A stretch of DNA of 64,000 bases from Arthrobacter sp. U41 (GCF_007679325.1 NZ_VEGI01000001.1:1178001-1242000), one strand, 5' to 3'; shown: positions 8,980 through 19,515, counted from the first letter of the stretch. The notes: a model not told the origin generated them from the sequence alone. Made by a program: numbers and translations.

Positions 8980-9288
8980 TTACTTGGCCTTCTCGAGGAT
9001 CTCCACCAGGCGCCACCGCTTGGTAGCGGAGAGCGGGCGGGTCTCGGCGAGGAGAACGAGGTCGCCGATGCCGGCGCTGTTCTCTTCGTCGTGAGCCTTG
9101 ATCTTCGTGTTGCGGCGGATGACCTTGCCGTAGAGGGCGTGCTTCACGCGGTCTTCGACCTGGACAACGATGGTCTTTTCCATCTTGTCCGAGACGACGT
9201 AGCCGCGCTTCGTCTTACGGTAACCGCGCTCGTCAGCCTTGGCTGCGTCGGAAACAGTTTCCGTCACGTTCTCGTCCTTTTCACTCAC
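8980..9288 (-). CDS. rpsQ: 30S ribosomal protein S17
   Basis: 102 aa. OB-fold primary 16S rRNA-binding protein. The core [20 protein letters not shown] and [19 protein letters not shown] are typical; residues 1-24 form an acidic extension. It starts with GTG overlapping the rpmC stop (GTGA) and is the last gene of the S10 cluster here, directly before a terminator. Confidence 0.96.
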   Translation of the reverse strand: MSEKDENVTETVSDAAKADERGYRKTKRGYVVSDKMEKTIVVQVEDRVKHALYGKVIRRNTKIKAHDEENSAGIGDLVLLAETRPLSATKRWRLVEILEKAK

Positions 9289-9614
9289 TTGGCATCCTCC
9301 TCGGTGTCAACCGTCTCAGCCTTTTCGGCCTTCTTGGTTGCAGCCTTCTTGGACTTCTTCTCTTCCTTGGCTTCCACAACCGGTGCGGCAACCTCGGCAC
9401 GAATGCCCAGTTCGCGCTCACGGAGAACGGTGTAGATGCGGGCGATGTCCTTCTTTACCGCGCGCAGACGACCGTGGTTCTCCAGCTGACCGGTGGCGGA
9501 CTGGAAACGCAGGTTGAACAGCTCTTCCTTGGCCTTGCGGAGTTCTTCAACGAGACGCTCGTTGTCGAAACCGTCCAGCTGTGCGGATGCAAGTTCCTTG
9601 GATCCTACTGCCAT
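9285..9614 (-). CDS. rpmC: 50S ribosomal protein L29 with a charged C-terminal tail
   Basis: 109 aa. Binds 23S rRNA at the exit tunnel near the SRP and trigger-factor site. The family helix pair [18 protein letters not shown] and [20 protein letters not shown] ends near residue 70. About 38 further residues rich in Lys, Ala and Glu extend well beyond the usual ~65-70 aa. Overlaps rpsQ by 4 bp. Confidence 0.95.
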   Translation of the reverse strand: MAVGSKELASAQLDGFDNERLVEELRKAKEELFNLRFQSATGQLENHGRLRAVKKDIARIYTVLRERELGIRAEVAAPVVEAKEEKKSKKAATKKAEKAETVDTEEDAK

Positions 9615-9616
9615 TT

Positions 9617-10033
9617 CTACTCACCACCTTCGCGACGCACAATGCGTGCCTTCAACGGCAGCTTGTGGATTGCCAGGCGCAGGGCCTCGCGAGCTACCTC
9701 TTCACTGACACCGGAGAGTTCGAAGAGAACCCGGCCCGGCTTGACGTTTGAGACCCACCATTCCGGAGAACCCTTACCGGAACCCATGCGGGTTTCGGCA
9801 GGCTTCTTCGTCAGCGGACGGTCCGGGTAGATGTTGATCCAGACCTTGCCGCCACGCTTGATGTGGCGGGTCATCGCGATACGGGCAGATTCGATCTGAC
9901 GGTTCGTGACGTATGCCGGGCTCAGAGCCTGGATACCCCATTCACCGAAGGAGACCTGGGTGCCGCCCGTGGCAGCGCCGGAACGACCCGGGTGGTGCTG
10001 CTTACGGTGCTTGACTCGACGTGGGATAAGCAT
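9617..10033 (-). CDS. rplP: 50S ribosomal protein L16
   Basis: 138 aa. Organises the A-site region of 23S rRNA. Starts [19 protein letters not shown] and contains [20 protein letters not shown] and [11 protein letters not shown], all family hallmarks. It abuts rpsC without a gap, with rpmC following 2 nt later. Confidence 0.97.
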   Translation of the reverse strand: MLIPRRVKHRKQHHPGRSGAATGGTQVSFGEWGIQALSPAYVTNRQIESARIAMTRHIKRGGKVWINIYPDRPLTKKPAETRMGSGKGSPEWWVSNVKPGRVLFELSGVSEEVAREALRLAIHKLPLKARIVRREGGE

Positions 10034-10879
10034 TTAAGCCTGTCCTCCTTCTACAGCCTGTGCCGGAGCGGCAGCAGCTGCCTCAGCTGCCGGTGCTTCA
10101 GCAGCAGGTGCTGCGTCGGCTGCCGGGCGGTCGTTACGACGACGGCGGTCACCACGGTCAGCGCCACCCGGGCGGCCCGGGCGGTCGCTGGCACCACGGC
10201 CGCGGGACGGAGCAGCAGCTGCCTGCTGAGCCAGTTCCTTGGCGGTGACGTCACCCTTGTAGATCCAGACCTTCACGCCGATGCGGCCGAAGGTGGTCTT
10301 GGCTTCGTAGAAGCCGTAGTCGATGTTCGCGCGGAGGGTGTGCAGGGGCACACGGCCTTCGCGGTAGAACTCCGAGCGGGACATTTCTGCGCCGCCCAGT
10401 CGACCCGAGCAAGCGATACGGATGCCCTTGGCACCTGCACGCTGTGCGGACTGCATGGCCTTCTTCATCGCACGGCGGAACGCCACGCGGGAAGTCAGCT
10501 GCTCAGCAACGCCCTGGGCAACAAGCTGTGCTTCCATCTCGGGGTTCTTGACCTCGAGGATGTTCAGCTGAACCTGCTTGCCGGTGAGCTTTTCGAGCTC
10601 GCCGCGGATGCGGTCTGCTTCTGCGCCGCGGCGGCCGATGACGATGCCCGGACGTGCCGTGTGGATATCCACACGGACGCGGTCGCGGGTGCGCTCGATT
10701 TCAACCTTGGCGATGCCGGCGCGCTCCATGCCCGTGGACATGAGCTGGCGGATGCGGATGTCTTCGCGAACGAAGTCCTTGTACCGCTGGCCGGCCTTGG
10801 TGCTGTCAGCAAACCAGTGCGATACGTGATCGGTGGTGATGCCGAGTCGGAACCCGTGCGGGTTAACTTTCTGTCCCAC
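10034..10879 (-). CDS. rpsC: 30S ribosomal protein S3
   Basis: 281 aa. mRNA-entry-channel protein with a KH domain ([20 protein letters not shown], about residues 74-93). Starts GTG then [12 protein letters not shown]. The C-terminal ~65 residues are an Arg/Gly/Asp then Ala/Glu/Pro-rich tail absent from E. coli S3, parallel to tails on S5, L29 and L10 here. GTG 10879 abuts the rplV stop. Confidence 0.97.
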   Translation of the reverse strand: MGQKVNPHGFRLGITTDHVSHWFADSTKAGQRYKDFVREDIRIRQLMSTGMERAGIAKVEIERTRDRVRVDIHTARPGIVIGRRGAEADRIRGELEKLTGKQVQLNILEVKNPEMEAQLVAQGVAEQLTSRVAFRRAMKKAMQSAQRAGAKGIRIACSGRLGGAEMSRSEFYREGRVPLHTLRANIDYGFYEAKTTFGRIGVKVWIYKGDVTAKELAQQAAAAPSRGRGASDRPGRPGGADRGDRRRRNDRPAADAAPAAEAPAAEAAAAAPAQAVEGGQA

Positions 10880-11245
10880 TTAGCGAGCCTCCTCTTTCTC
10901 CGGGGTAGCGACTACCACGGTGATGTGGCTCGTGCGCTTCTTGATCTGAAATGCACGACCCTGGGCACGCGGCTGGAACCGCTTCATGGTCGGGCCTTCA
11001 TCAACAAACGCTTCGCTGATGATGAGGTCACCTTCGTCAAACGCCACGCCGTCGCGGTCCGCGAGGACCCGGGCGTTGGAGATTGCCGACTGAACTACCT
11101 TGAAAACCGGCTCCGAAGCTGCCTGCGGGGCAAACTTCAGAATTGCCAGAGCCTCATTCGCTTGCTTACCACGAACAAGGTTGACGACGCGCCGGGCCTT
11201 CATAGGCGTTACGCGGATGTGACGCGCAATTGCCTTGGCTTCCAT
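10880..11245 (-). CDS. rplV: 50S ribosomal protein L22
   Basis: 121 aa. Lines the peptide exit tunnel. [19 protein letters not shown] and the loop region [20 protein letters not shown] match the family. It lies 38 nt after rpsS and abuts rpsC. Confidence 0.97.
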   Translation of the reverse strand: MEAKAIARHIRVTPMKARRVVNLVRGKQANEALAILKFAPQAASEPVFKVVQSAISNARVLADRDGVAFDEGDLIISEAFVDEGPTMKRFQPRAQGRAFQIKKRTSHITVVVATPEKEEAR

Positions 11246-11283
11246 TGCTTTCCTTCTCTCGTCTTTGACGTAAGTGCAGGCGC

Positions 11284-11565
11284 CTAGCGGCGCTTGCCCT
11301 TACGGTCGTCCTTGACATGGCCGCGGAATGTCCGCGTGGGAGCGAATTCGCCGAGCTTGTGCCCGACCATCGACTCAGTGACAAACACGGGGATGTGCTT
11401 GCGTCCGTCGTGTACGGCGATCGTGTGGCCGAGCATGTCGGGGACGATCATCGAACGGCGGGACCAGGTCTTGATGACGTTCTTGGTGCCCTTTTCGTTT
11501 TCCCTGGCTACCTTCACAAAGAGGTGCTGGTCAACGAAAGGACCTTTTTTCAGGCTGCGTGGCAT
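11284..11565 (-). CDS. rpsS: 30S ribosomal protein S19
   Basis: 93 aa. 30S-head protein. Begins [15 protein letters not shown] and contains [20 protein letters not shown] and [16 protein letters not shown]. Length is normal; it lies 12 nt after rplB. Confidence 0.98.
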   Translation of the reverse strand: MPRSLKKGPFVDQHLFVKVARENEKGTKNVIKTWSRRSMIVPDMLGHTIAVHDGRKHIPVFVTESMVGHKLGEFAPTRTFRGHVKDDRKGKRR

Positions 11566-11577
11566 GTGTCCAGGCTC

Positions 11578-12417
11578 CTATCGCTTGTTCTTGCCAGTAC
11601 GACGGCGACGAACAATAAGCTTGTCGCTCTCTTTGTTGGGACGGCGGGTGCGGCCTTCGCGCTTACCGTTCGGGTTGACGGGGTGACGTCCACCGGACGT
11701 CTTGCCCTCGCCACCACCGTGGGGGTGGTCCACCGGGTTCATGGCGACACCACGGACGGTCGGGCGAACGCCCTTCCACCGCATACGGCCGGCCTTGCCC
11801 CAGTTGATGTTCGACTGCTCGGCGTTGCCGACCTCGCCGACGGTTGCGCGGCAGCGCACGTCAACGTTGCGGATTTCACCGGAGGGCAGACGCAGCTGGG
11901 CGAAACGGCCTTCCTTGGCAACGAGCTGGATCGATGCGCCGGCGGAGCGGCCCATCTTGGCGCCGCCACCCGGACGCAGTTCAACTGCGTGGATTACGGT
12001 ACCGACCGGGATGTTGCGCAGCGGAAGGTTGTTGCCGGGCTTGATGTCAGCGTCGGCACCTGCCTCTACCGTGTCACCCTGGGCCAGCTTGTTCGGGGCG
12101 ATGATGTAACGCTTGGTGCCATCAACGTAGTGCAGGAGGGCGATGCGAGCCGTGCGGTTCGGATCGTACTCGATTTCGGCAACGCGGGCGTTGACGCCGT
12201 CCTTGTCGTGACGACGGAAGTCGATCAGACGGTACTGGCGCTTGTGGCCACCACCCTTGTGACGGGTCGTGATCTTACCGGTGTTGTTACGGCCACCCTT
12301 TTTCGGGAGGGGACGTACCAACGACTTTTCCGGCGTCGACCGCGTGATTTCAGTGAAGTCCGCTACGCTCGAGCCGCGACGGCCCGGGGTAGTCGGCTTA
12401 TATTTACGGATTCCCAT
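11578..12417 (-). CDS. rplB: 50S ribosomal protein L2
   Basis: 279 aa. Needed for subunit association and peptidyl-transferase assembly. Opens [18 protein letters not shown]; the C-terminal [19 protein letters not shown] contains the conserved His of the HPHGGGEG motif. It lies 29 nt downstream of rplW. Confidence 0.98.
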   Translation of the reverse strand: MGIRKYKPTTPGRRGSSVADFTEITRSTPEKSLVRPLPKKGGRNNTGKITTRHKGGGHKRQYRLIDFRRHDKDGVNARVAEIEYDPNRTARIALLHYVDGTKRYIIAPNKLAQGDTVEAGADADIKPGNNLPLRNIPVGTVIHAVELRPGGGAKMGRSAGASIQLVAKEGRFAQLRLPSGEIRNVDVRCRATVGEVGNAEQSNINWGKAGRMRWKGVRPTVRGVAMNPVDHPHGGGEGKTSGGRHPVNPNGKREGRTRRPNKESDKLIVRRRRTGKNKR

Positions 12418-12446
12418 AATTTATTTCCTCGTTAAAGTGGTCTCCG

Positions 12447-12752
12447 CTACGAGAGCGGACCGCCGAAGATGTCGATAGTGCCTTCTTTGAGGCTCACAAT
12501 TGCACGCTTGGTGTTCTTGCGGGTACCCCATCCGAATTTGGTGCGCTTGCGCTTACCGGCACGGTTGATGGTGTTGATCGAGTCGACCTTGACGGAGAAG
12601 ATTTTCTCCACGGCCAGCTTGATCTCGGTCTTGTTCGAGCGGGGGTCCACCAGGAAGGTGTACTTGCCCTCGTCGATCAGGCCGTAGCTCTTTTCCGAGA
12701 CGACGGGTGCAAGCACGACGTCGCGCGGATCCTTGAGGGTGGCTGCACTCAC
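12447..12752 (-). CDS. rplW: 50S ribosomal protein L23
   Basis: 101 aa. Exit-tunnel protein and docking site for trigger factor and [23 protein letters not shown] and [20 protein letters not shown] are typical. It starts with GTG at 12752, which overlaps the rplD stop by 4 bp. Confidence 0.97.
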   Translation of the reverse strand: MSAATLKDPRDVVLAPVVSEKSYGLIDEGKYTFLVDPRSNKTEIKLAVEKIFSVKVDSINTINRAGKRKRTKFGWGTRKNTKRAIVSLKEGTIDIFGGPLS

Positions 12753-13372
12753 TTGGCATCCTCCTGGTTCTTTGCCACTGCCCGGTCAGCAACGAATGCT
12801 TCGTAGGCAGCCTTGGTGAAGACAACGTCATCGGAAACGAGAACGTCGTAGGTGTTCAGCTGGTCTGCGTACAGAACGTGAACATCCGTGAGGTTGCGCA
12901 CGGAGAGTGCAGCAACATCGTTGGCGCGCTCGATGACGACGAGCAGGTTCTTGCGCTCGGAGACACCTCGCAGAGTTGCCAGTGCGGCGCTGGAGGACGG
13001 CTTGGTGCCGGCTACCAGTTCAGCGACAACGTGGATGCGGCCGTTACGGGCGCGGTCAGAGAGAGCGCCGCGCAGTGCAGCAGCAATCATCTTCTTGGGG
13101 GTGCGCTGGCTGTAGTCACGCGGCGTGGGGCCGTGGACAACGCCACCACCGGTCATGTGAGGAGCACGGATTGAACCCTGACGGGCGCGGCCGGTGCCCT
13201 TCTGCTTGAACGGCTTGCGACCTGCACCGGAAACTTCGGCGCGGGTCTTGGTCTTGTGGGTACCCTGGCGAGCAGCAGCGAGCTGTGCAACGACGACCTG
13301 GTGCAGCAGCGGCACGTTGGTCTGTACGTCGAAGATCTCTGCAGGCAGGTCAACCTTGACAGTGCTAGTCAT
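12749..13372 (-). CDS. rplD: 50S ribosomal protein L4
   Basis: 207 aa. Tunnel protein that in E. coli also represses the S10 operon. The conserved loop [20 protein letters not shown] and [15 protein letters not shown] are present. It lies 4 nt after rplC and overlaps rplW. Confidence 0.97.
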   Translation of the reverse strand: MTSTVKVDLPAEIFDVQTNVPLLHQVVVAQLAAARQGTHKTKTRAEVSGAGRKPFKQKGTGRARQGSIRAPHMTGGGVVHGPTPRDYSQRTPKKMIAAALRGALSDRARNGRIHVVAELVAGTKPSSSAALATLRGVSERKNLLVVIERANDVAALSVRNLTDVHVLYADQLNTYDVLVSDDVVFTKAAYEAFVADRAVAKNQEDAK

Positions 13373-13376
13373 TGAA

Positions 13377-14027
13377 CTAGGCTCCCTTCACGGCGGTGCG
13401 TACGAGTACGACCTGGCCGCGGGCGCCGGGGACGGCGCCCTTGATCAGGAGCAGCGACTTCTCGACGTCAACCGCGTGGACCGTGAGGTTCAGCGTGGTG
13501 TGACGAACGGCGCCCATGCGGCCGGCCATTTTCATGCCCTTGAAGACGCGGCTCGGGGTGGATGCGCCACCGATTGAACCGGGCTTACGGTGGTTCTTGT
13601 GGGCACCGTGGGAAGCTCCAACGCCGTGGAAGCCGTGACGCTTCATAACACCGGCGAAGCCCTTACCCTTGGTGGTGCCAACGACGTCGATCTTCTGGCC
13701 GGCTTCGAAGAGCTCTACGGAGAGCTCCTGGCCCAGCTCGTAAGAGTCAGCATCTGCAGTGCGCAGTTCTACGACGTGGCGGCGAGGCGTGACGCCTGCC
13801 TTTTCAAAGTGACCAGCCAGCGGCTTGGTGACCTTGCGGGGATCGATCTGGCCGTAGCCGATCTGAACGGCGACATAGCCATCAGTGTCTGCATTGCGCA
13901 GCTGCGTGATGACGTTCGAGTCAGCCTGGACCACAGTGACGGGGATGAGCTTGTTGTTCTCGTCCCAGACCTGGGTCATGCCGAGCTTCGTGCCCAGCAG
14001 GCCCTTTACGTTACGGGTTGCGGTCAT
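13377..14027 (-). CDS. rplC: 50S ribosomal protein L3
   Basis: 216 aa. Early assembly protein reaching toward the peptidyl-transferase centre. [19 protein letters not shown] at the N-terminus and the loop [20 protein letters not shown] identify it. It follows rpsJ after 17 nt. Confidence 0.98.
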   Translation of the reverse strand: MTATRNVKGLLGTKLGMTQVWDENNKLIPVTVVQADSNVITQLRNADTDGYVAVQIGYGQIDPRKVTKPLAGHFEKAGVTPRRHVVELRTADADSYELGQELSVELFEAGQKIDVVGTTKGKGFAGVMKRHGFHGVGASHGAHKNHRKPGSIGGASTPSRVFKGMKMAGRMGAVRHTTLNLTVHAVDVEKSLLLIKGAVPGARGQVVLVRTAVKGA

Positions 14028-14044
14028 AGTCTCTCAGCACCTCC

Positions 14045-14353
14045 CTACAGCTTGATTTCGATGTTCACGTCGGCCGGCAGGTCGAGACGCATCAGCGAAT
14101 CAACAGCCTTGGGCGTGGGGTCGATGATGTCGATCAGACGCTTGTGAGTACGCATTTCGAAGTGCTCACGACTGTCCTTGTACTTGTGCGGAGAGCGGAT
14201 GACGCAGTAGATGTTCTTCTCCGTCGGCAGCGGCACAGGGCCTACTACCGTGGCGCCTGCGCGCGTGACCGTCTCAACGATCTTCCGTGCTGAAACGTCA
14301 ATGACCTCGTGGTCATATGACTTCAGCCGGATGCGGATTTTTTGTCCCGCCAT
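14045..14353 (-). CDS. rpsJ: 30S ribosomal protein S10
   Basis: 102 aa. 30S-head protein that also joins transcription antitermination complexes (NusE). Begins [19 protein letters not shown]; the [20 protein letters not shown] tail is typical. First gene of the S10 cluster, preceded by a gene-free control region of roughly 450 nt. Confidence 0.98.
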   Translation of the reverse strand: MAGQKIRIRLKSYDHEVIDVSARKIVETVTRAGATVVGPVPLPTEKNIYCVIRSPHKYKDSREHFEMRTHKRLIDIIDPTPKAVDSLMRLDLPADVNIEIKL

Positions 14354-14805
14354 GTCGCCTGACTCTCTTTCAGTCTGTGCTTCCCCTGTTTGGGGCTGCC
14401 CTGTTTACTTACGCGTTGTGTGGCTGCCGAAGCATTTGAAGTCTTAACTACCACCCGCCGCACAAGCTGAATCCGGATGAATCCGGGTTCCTCAACCTGC
14501 CGGCGTAACCGACCCCCGCGGTCGGGCGTGTCGCGCTGTGCACGCGTACTCGACCGCAGTTCCATGGGGAGTGGGTTATGTTTGGGCTCCTACCTGGACC
14601 CTGACACCCGGCATTATCCGGATCGGGACGCGAAAGAGCGCTTGAACAACTCATCTAGTATGCCGGAATTAACGGGCATAAGCCAATCAGCGGCCGGTCG
14701 CGGGTGGTCCCGGCACCCGTACGGAGTGCACGCCGGGGCCCGGACGACGGCGGAACCGGCGTTCCGATCATTGCCTTCCGCGGACAGCGTGGGGATGATG
14801 GGGTC
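14354..14805. other. Divergent control region between rpsJ (-) and the beta-glucosidase (+)
   Basis: About 450 nt with no convincing gene. On the minus strand TTGGCT (14681-14686) and CATACT (14657-14662) are 18 bases apart, a possible promoter giving an S10 leader near 300 nt. A small hairpin CCCCAAACAGGGG lies at 14383-14395, about 30 nt before the rpsJ start. No clear promoter or operator was found for the beta-glucosidase on the plus strand. Confidence 0.4.
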
Positions 14806-16233
14806 ATGTCTGTGCAGGATTCCGTAGCAGTTCAGGCCCTGGCCGCGCGCCTGCGCCCGGATTTCCAGCTGGGCGTGGCCTCCGCCGCATTCCAGATTGA
14901 AGGGTCCCTCGCCGCCGGCGGCCGCGGGCCTTCCGGCTGGGACGCCTTTGTCGAAAAACCCGGCAGCATCCAGGACGGCCACTCCCCCGCGGTGGCCTGC
15001 GACCACTACAACCGCACCACGGAGGACGTCGAGCTGATGCGCACCCTCGGCATCGACTCCTACCGCTTCTCCATCTCCTGGCCGCGGATCCAGCCCGACG
15101 GCACCGGACCGTTCAACAACCAGGGACTGGATTTCTACGACCGGCTCATCGACCAGCTGCTCGGGGCCGGCATCTCCCCGATGGCCACCCTCTACCATTG
15201 GGACACCCCCCTGCCGCTGGAACACCGCGGCGGCTGGCTGAACCGTTCCACGGCGGAACGCTTCGCCGAGTACAGCGCGGCGGCCGGCCGGCGCTTCGGC
15301 GACCGCGTGGCCCAGTGGGTCACCCTCAACGAACCGGTGTCGGTCACCCTCAACGGCTACGCCCTCGGCGTCCACGCCCCGGGCCATGACCTGCTCTTCG
15401 ACGCCCTGCCGGCCGTTCATCACCAGCTCCTCGCCCACGGCCTCGCAGTGCAGGCGTTGCGTGCGGAGGCGGTCACGGGGGCCGTGGGCGTCACCAACCT
15501 GCATTCCCCGGTACGGCCCGCAACCCGCTCCATGTCGGACAAATTCCTGGCCGGCATTTTCGACCTGACCCTGAACCGCGTCTACGCGGACCCGATCCTC
15601 CTGGGCCGGTACCCCACGGTTCCGCTCGTCGCCAGGCCGTGGTTCCGGTCGCTGGGGAAAATCTCCGACGCCGATCTGCGGACCATCCACCAGCCCCTGG
15701 ACTTCTACGGGCTGAACTACTACTACCCCGTCAAAGTCGCCACCGGACGCGGTTCGGGCGACAGCCCCGTGGGCAGTGCCGAGGCGATGCTCAAGATGCC
15801 GTTCCATATGGCTGCGTTCCCGGAATACACCACCACGGGTTTTGGCTGGCCCGTGGCGCCGGACCATCTGGGCCCGTTGCTCCGGGAGCTGAAAGACAGG
15901 TACGGGGCTGCGCTGCCACCGCTGTACATCACGGAAAGCGGGGCCAGCTTCCCCGAGCCGGACCATGTGTCCGGTCCCCTTGCCGATGCCGACCGGATCA
16001 ACTACATCGCGTCCCATCTGGGTCATGCCCTGGACGCCACGGCTCCCGGCGGGATCGCTGAGGACGTTGAACTGCTGGGCTACTACGTCTGGACCCTCAT
16101 GGACAACTTCGAATGGGCCGCCGGGTACTCGCAGCGGTTCGGCCTGGTCCATGTGGATTTCGACACCCAGGAACGCACGCCCAAGGATTCCTATTACTGG
16201 TACCAGGCCCTCAGCCGGGCACGCAGGGCCTGA
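14806..16233 (+). CDS. Glycoside hydrolase family 1 beta-glucosidase
   Basis: 475 aa, the normal GH1 size. Hydrolyses beta-linked glucosides (or galactosides) by a retaining mechanism. The acid/base Glu lies in WVTLNEPVS (Glu176) and the nucleophile Glu in YITESGASF (Glu377). The N-terminal FQLGVASAAFQIEGS and the C-terminal WTLMDNFEWAAGYSQRFGL are family signatures. ATG 14806 starts the family similarity. There is no signal peptide, so it should be cytoplasmic. No sugar transporter or LacI-type regulator is adjacent. It sits alone on the plus strand between the S10 and str clusters. Confidence 0.93.
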   Translation: MSVQDSVAVQALAARLRPDFQLGVASAAFQIEGSLAAGGRGPSGWDAFVEKPGSIQDGHSPAVACDHYNRTTEDVELMRTLGIDSYRFSISWPRIQPDGTGPFNNQGLDFYDRLIDQLLGAGISPMATLYHWDTPLPLEHRGGWLNRSTAERFAEYSAAAGRRFGDRVAQWVTLNEPVSVTLNGYALGVHAPGHDLLFDALPAVHHQLLAHGLAVQALRAEAVTGAVGVTNLHSPVRPATRSMSDKFLAGIFDLTLNRVYADPILLGRYPTVPLVARPWFRSLGKISDADLRTIHQPLDFYGLNYYYPVKVATGRGSGDSPVGSAEAMLKMPFHMAAFPEYTTTGFGWPVAPDHLGPLLRELKDRYGAALPPLYITESGASFPEPDHVSGPLADADRINYIASHLGHALDATAPGGIAEDVELLGYYVWTLMDNFEWAAGYSQRFGLVHVDFDTQERTPKDSYYWYQALSRARRA

Positions 16234-16242
16234 GCCTGCGGG

Positions 16243-16368
16243 CTACTGGTTCTTGTTGGCCCGGTTGATGCGCTTGGCCCGCTCAATCTCGTGGCGGAAG
16301 TGCTTCTTGGCCCAGAAGACGCCGGCGACGACGGCAACGACCACCAACAGGAAAATAAACCAGCCCAT
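16243..16368 (-). CDS. Small single-pass membrane protein (41 aa)
   Basis: MGWFIFLLVVVAVVAGVF forms one hydrophobic helix, followed by a basic amphipathic tail (AKKHFRHEIERAKRINRA). The ATG at 16368 has GGGAG about 7 nt upstream, supporting a real gene. It is tail-to-tail with the beta-glucosidase (10 nt) and 113 nt beyond the carboxylesterase stop, on the same strand as the latter. Function unknown; membrane anchoring with a cytoplasmic basic tail is inference. Confidence 0.7.
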   Translation of the reverse strand: MGWFIFLLVVVAVVAGVFWAKKHFRHEIERAKRINRANKNQ

Positions 16369-16481
16369 TGTGAGCTCCCTTCGTTTGGAAGCAACGATAT
16401 CAGCGCCCGGCCCTGGTCAACCATGGCCCCCGGCTCGCTGCCCGGTGCCGGGCGGCCTCTGCAGCGATCACCGGACCTGTG

Positions 16482-18035
16482 TCAGCGGATGCCTTCCCAC
16501 AGGGCGCGCTCCCACGGCCGGGGATCCTCCACAACCCGGGAGACAGCGCCGAACCGCATGGTGGCCCGCCGTCGAAGGTCATACCGTGGCCAGCCAGGGT
16601 CCCCGGTGCCTGCGAAGGAAACCCACGCGGCGTGCATGCTGCGCGCGAGGTCCTGCGGCGGATCGTTTCCCAGCAACGGCCCGAAGAGCGGGGCGTCCGG
16701 GGCAGCTGTGTCGAAGACAAAGGGAACTTCGACGGCGTGGACCGCGCCGAGGCCCGGCGCCGCCCAGTCGAACTCGTACATGTACGTGCCCCCGCCCGCA
16801 TGGGCGGCGGCGTGGGCGTCAGCAAGCCGTATGGCGGGGATCCGCATCCACCAGTCCGTCTGGACAGCGGCCAGCAGATCACCGGGCGTCGCTTCGGGGT
16901 ATCGCATCCGGTAGGCGGACAGGGCCTGTTCGGCCTGCAGCCCGTAGGCCGCCAGGGACTGATAGCCGTAGGCACGGACCGGACCGGACAGGATGTCGAT
17001 GGTAATACGGGCCATCGCACCGCTGGCCACCAGCCACAGCCGCCAGTCATCGGTATTGGTGCCGATGATGACGTCCACCTCTCCCCCGGTTCCCGCCGTG
17101 ATGCGCTCGATCGGCGGGCCCGGCAGGATGTCGCCGTCGATGACCGGCTGCCACGGCATGGTGCTCGCCACGACGGCCTGACCCCACCGTTCCGGGTCCG
17201 GGTCGGCGAGCAACACGGTCTTGAGCGCCGTCTGCGCCTCGAGGAGCCGTTGGACTCCGACGGCGGCGATCGCCTCACGGGTGGCGGGCACCCCGAGCCT
17301 GCCGGCCAGGTACCCGGCGATGCGCAACGCGTCCCCGGCCGGCGTGACCTGGTGGGCTGCGCCGCTCTGCAGGATGGCCCGGGTGAACAGCCCCTCGGCC
17401 AGGGGCATCGCCAGCAGCATGCCGATGCTCATCGCCCCGGCGGACTCGCCGAACACCGTGACATTGCCGGGGTCCCCGCCGAAGGCGGCGATGTTCGCCT
17501 GGACCCACTGGAGCGCCGCGACCTGGTCGAGCAGGCCCAGGTTGGCGATGCCGTCGTCGAGGTAGAGGAATCCCTCCGCGCCGGGACGCCAGTTGATGAC
17601 AACACAGACCACCCCGTCCCGGGCGAAGCGGCTGCCGTCGTAGGCCGCCGTCGAGCTCAGTTCGAACATGCCGCCCTGGATCCACACCATCACCGGGAGC
17701 TTCGCGGCGCCGGGATCGGGCGTCCAGACGTTGAGGTTCAGGCAGTCCTCAGACGGGGCGGCGCGATCCACCGCGGCGAAGGCGGAGCTGACGTCCGCCC
17801 AGTCTTCCGCGGCACCGGTGACCGTACCGCCGGTGGGCGGAGGCGCCACCTGCGGGGGCTCCGGCCCCAGCATCGTGGCGTTCCGGACGCCGGACCACGG
17901 CTCGGCCGGCTGCGGCGGCTGCAGCCGGTTCGCGCCGAAAGGCGGCGCGGCGTAGGGGACCCCGAGAAAGGAGTGCACGCCCGCGGCGGTGCTGCCGCGC
18001 AACTCACCACTGGCAGTCCTGACCACTACGTTCAT
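16482..18035 (-). CDS. Type-B carboxylesterase (alpha/beta hydrolase)
   Basis: 517 aa, typical carboxylesterase/lipase family B length. The nucleophile elbow is GESAG (Ser198); AVHAVEVPFVFD carries the probable catalytic His; SEDCLNLNVW is a family marker. The oxyanion-hole region reads IQGGMF where HGGGF/HGG-type sequences are usual. ATG 18035 is where similarity begins, but no clear SD precedes it. No signal peptide is evident. The substrate cannot be told. It lies after the tuf terminator, on the same strand as tuf. Confidence 0.9.
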   Translation of the reverse strand: MNVVVRTASGELRGSTAAGVHSFLGVPYAAPPFGANRLQPPQPAEPWSGVRNATMLGPEPPQVAPPPTGGTVTGAAEDWADVSSAFAAVDRAAPSEDCLNLNVWTPDPGAAKLPVMVWIQGGMFELSSTAAYDGSRFARDGVVCVVINWRPGAEGFLYLDDGIANLGLLDQVAALQWVQANIAAFGGDPGNVTVFGESAGAMSIGMLLAMPLAEGLFTRAILQSGAAHQVTPAGDALRIAGYLAGRLGVPATREAIAAVGVQRLLEAQTALKTVLLADPDPERWGQAVVASTMPWQPVIDGDILPGPPIERITAGTGGEVDVIIGTNTDDWRLWLVASGAMARITIDILSGPVRAYGYQSLAAYGLQAEQALSAYRMRYPEATPGDLLAAVQTDWWMRIPAIRLADAHAAAHAGGGTYMYEFDWAAPGLGAVHAVEVPFVFDTAAPDAPLFGPLLGNDPPQDLARSMHAAWVSFAGTGDPGWPRYDLRRRATMRFGAVSRVVEDPRPWERALWEGIR

Positions 18036-18105
18036 CACACCATCGTGGGCCCCGACGCCGGGCGCCGAAAGGGGCGTTGGTCCTGCGGCAGTGAGGCGGC
18101 ACAAA

Positions 18106-18145
18106 AAAGAACAGCCCCGCTGCTAATGCAGCGGGGCTGTTCTTT
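18106..18145 (-). terminator. Intrinsic terminator after tuf
   Basis: An 18-bp perfect stem (arms 18106-18123 and 18128-18145) with a TAAT loop, 61 nt past the tuf stop. The minus-strand arm runs directly into TTTTTT, a canonical terminator. Confidence 0.95.
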
Positions 18146-18206
18146 ACTTCACGGAGGCCGTCAGACGGCTGAACCGATCAGGGATCTAAACACAGATCAG
18201 CAAGTA

Positions 18207-19397
18207 TTACTTGAGGATCTTGGTAACGCGTCCCGAACCAACGGTGCGGCCGCCTTCGCGGATAGCGAAGCCGAGGCCCTCTTCCATGGCGATGGGCTGG
18301 ATGAGCGCAACGGTCATCTCAGTGTTGTCGCCGGGCATAACCATTTCCGTGCCTTCCGGCAGGGTGATAACGCCGGTTACGTCCGTGGTGCGGAAGTAGA
18401 ACTGCGGGCGGTAGTTGGAGTAGAACGGGTTGTGACGTCCGCCTTCGTCCTTGGAGAGGATGTAGACGTTAGCCTCGAAGTCGGTGTGCGGGGTGATGGA
18501 ACCCGGCTTGACGACAACCTGGCCACGCTCGACATCGTCGCGCTTCAGACCGCGGAGCAGGAGGCCACAGTTCTCGCCGGCCCATGCTTCGTCGAGCTGC
18601 TTGTGGAACATCTCGATACCGGTAACCGTGGTCTTCTGGACCGGGCGGATGCCGACGATCTCGACCTCGGAGTTGATGGCGAGGGTTCCACGCTCGGCGC
18701 GGCCCGTAACAACGGTGCCACGGCCGGTGATCGTGAAGACATCTTCGATCGGCATCAGGAACGGCTTGTCACGGTCACGTACGGGGTCCGGAACGGACTC
18801 GTCGACAGCTTCCATGAGGTCCTCGACGGACTTGACCCACACCGGGTCGCCTTCGAGAGCCTTCAGGCCGGAAACGCGTACAACCGGAGCTTCATCGCCA
18901 TCGAAGCCCTGAGCCGAAAGCAGCTCGCGAACTTCCATTTCGACGAGGTCGAGGAGCTCTTCGTCCTCAACCATGTCCGACTTGTTCAGCGCGACCAGCA
19001 GGTAGGGAACACCAACCTGGCGGGCGAGCAGGACGTGCTCGCGGGTCTGAGCCATCGGGCCGTCAGTGGCGGCAACCACGAGGATTGCACCGTCCATCTG
19101 TGCAGCACCGGTGATCATGTTCTTGATGTAGTCAGCGTGACCCGGAGCGTCTACGTGTGCGTAGTGGCGCTTCTCGGTCTGGTACTCAACGTGGGAAATG
19201 TTGATGGTAATGCCGCGCTGGCGCTCTTCGGGAGCAGAGTCAATCGACGCGAAGTCGCGCTGCTCGTTGAGGGCCGGGTACTTGTCGTACAGCACCTTGG
19301 AAATCGCGGCCGTCAACGTCGTCTTACCGTGGTCAACGTGACCAATGGTGCCGATGTTAACGTGCGGCTTAGTCCGCTCGAACTTTGCCTTTGCCAC
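18207..19397 (-). CDS. tuf: Elongation factor Tu
   Basis: 396 aa. GTPase that delivers aminoacyl-tRNA to the ribosome. P-loop GHVDHGKT at residues 19-26, switch [10 protein letters not shown] and the guanine motif NKSD are intact. It starts with GTG at 19397 behind a strong AGGAGG. It follows fusA after 259 nt and ends at a strong terminator, so it is the last gene of the str cluster. Confidence 0.98.
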   Translation of the reverse strand: MAKAKFERTKPHVNIGTIGHVDHGKTTLTAAISKVLYDKYPALNEQRDFASIDSAPEERQRGITINISHVEYQTEKRHYAHVDAPGHADYIKNMITGAAQMDGAILVVAATDGPMAQTREHVLLARQVGVPYLLVALNKSDMVEDEELLDLVEMEVRELLSAQGFDGDEAPVVRVSGLKALEGDPVWVKSVEDLMEAVDESVPDPVRDRDKPFLMPIEDVFTITGRGTVVTGRAERGTLAINSEVEIVGIRPVQKTTVTGIEMFHKQLDEAWAGENCGLLLRGLKRDDVERGQVVVKPGSITPHTDFEANVYILSKDEGGRHNPFYSNYRPQFYFRTTDVTGVITLPEGTEMVMPGDNTEMTVALIQPIAMEEGLGFAIREGGRTVGSGRVTKILK

Positions 19398-19515
19398 AGG
19401 TTCCTCCTAGAACGTTTTCAAATGACTTACCCTTCGACCGCGCTTGTCGCGGCAGAAACTCCAGTAAGTCTACTTGGGGGGCTTTGGTTTGATGAAATTG
19501 CAGATTCAGGAACTA

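Noticed and set aside
14614..16152. Long minus-strand open frame opposite the beta-glucosidase
   Set aside because: Antisense shadow of the GH1 gene, whose catalytic motifs are clear on the plus strand.
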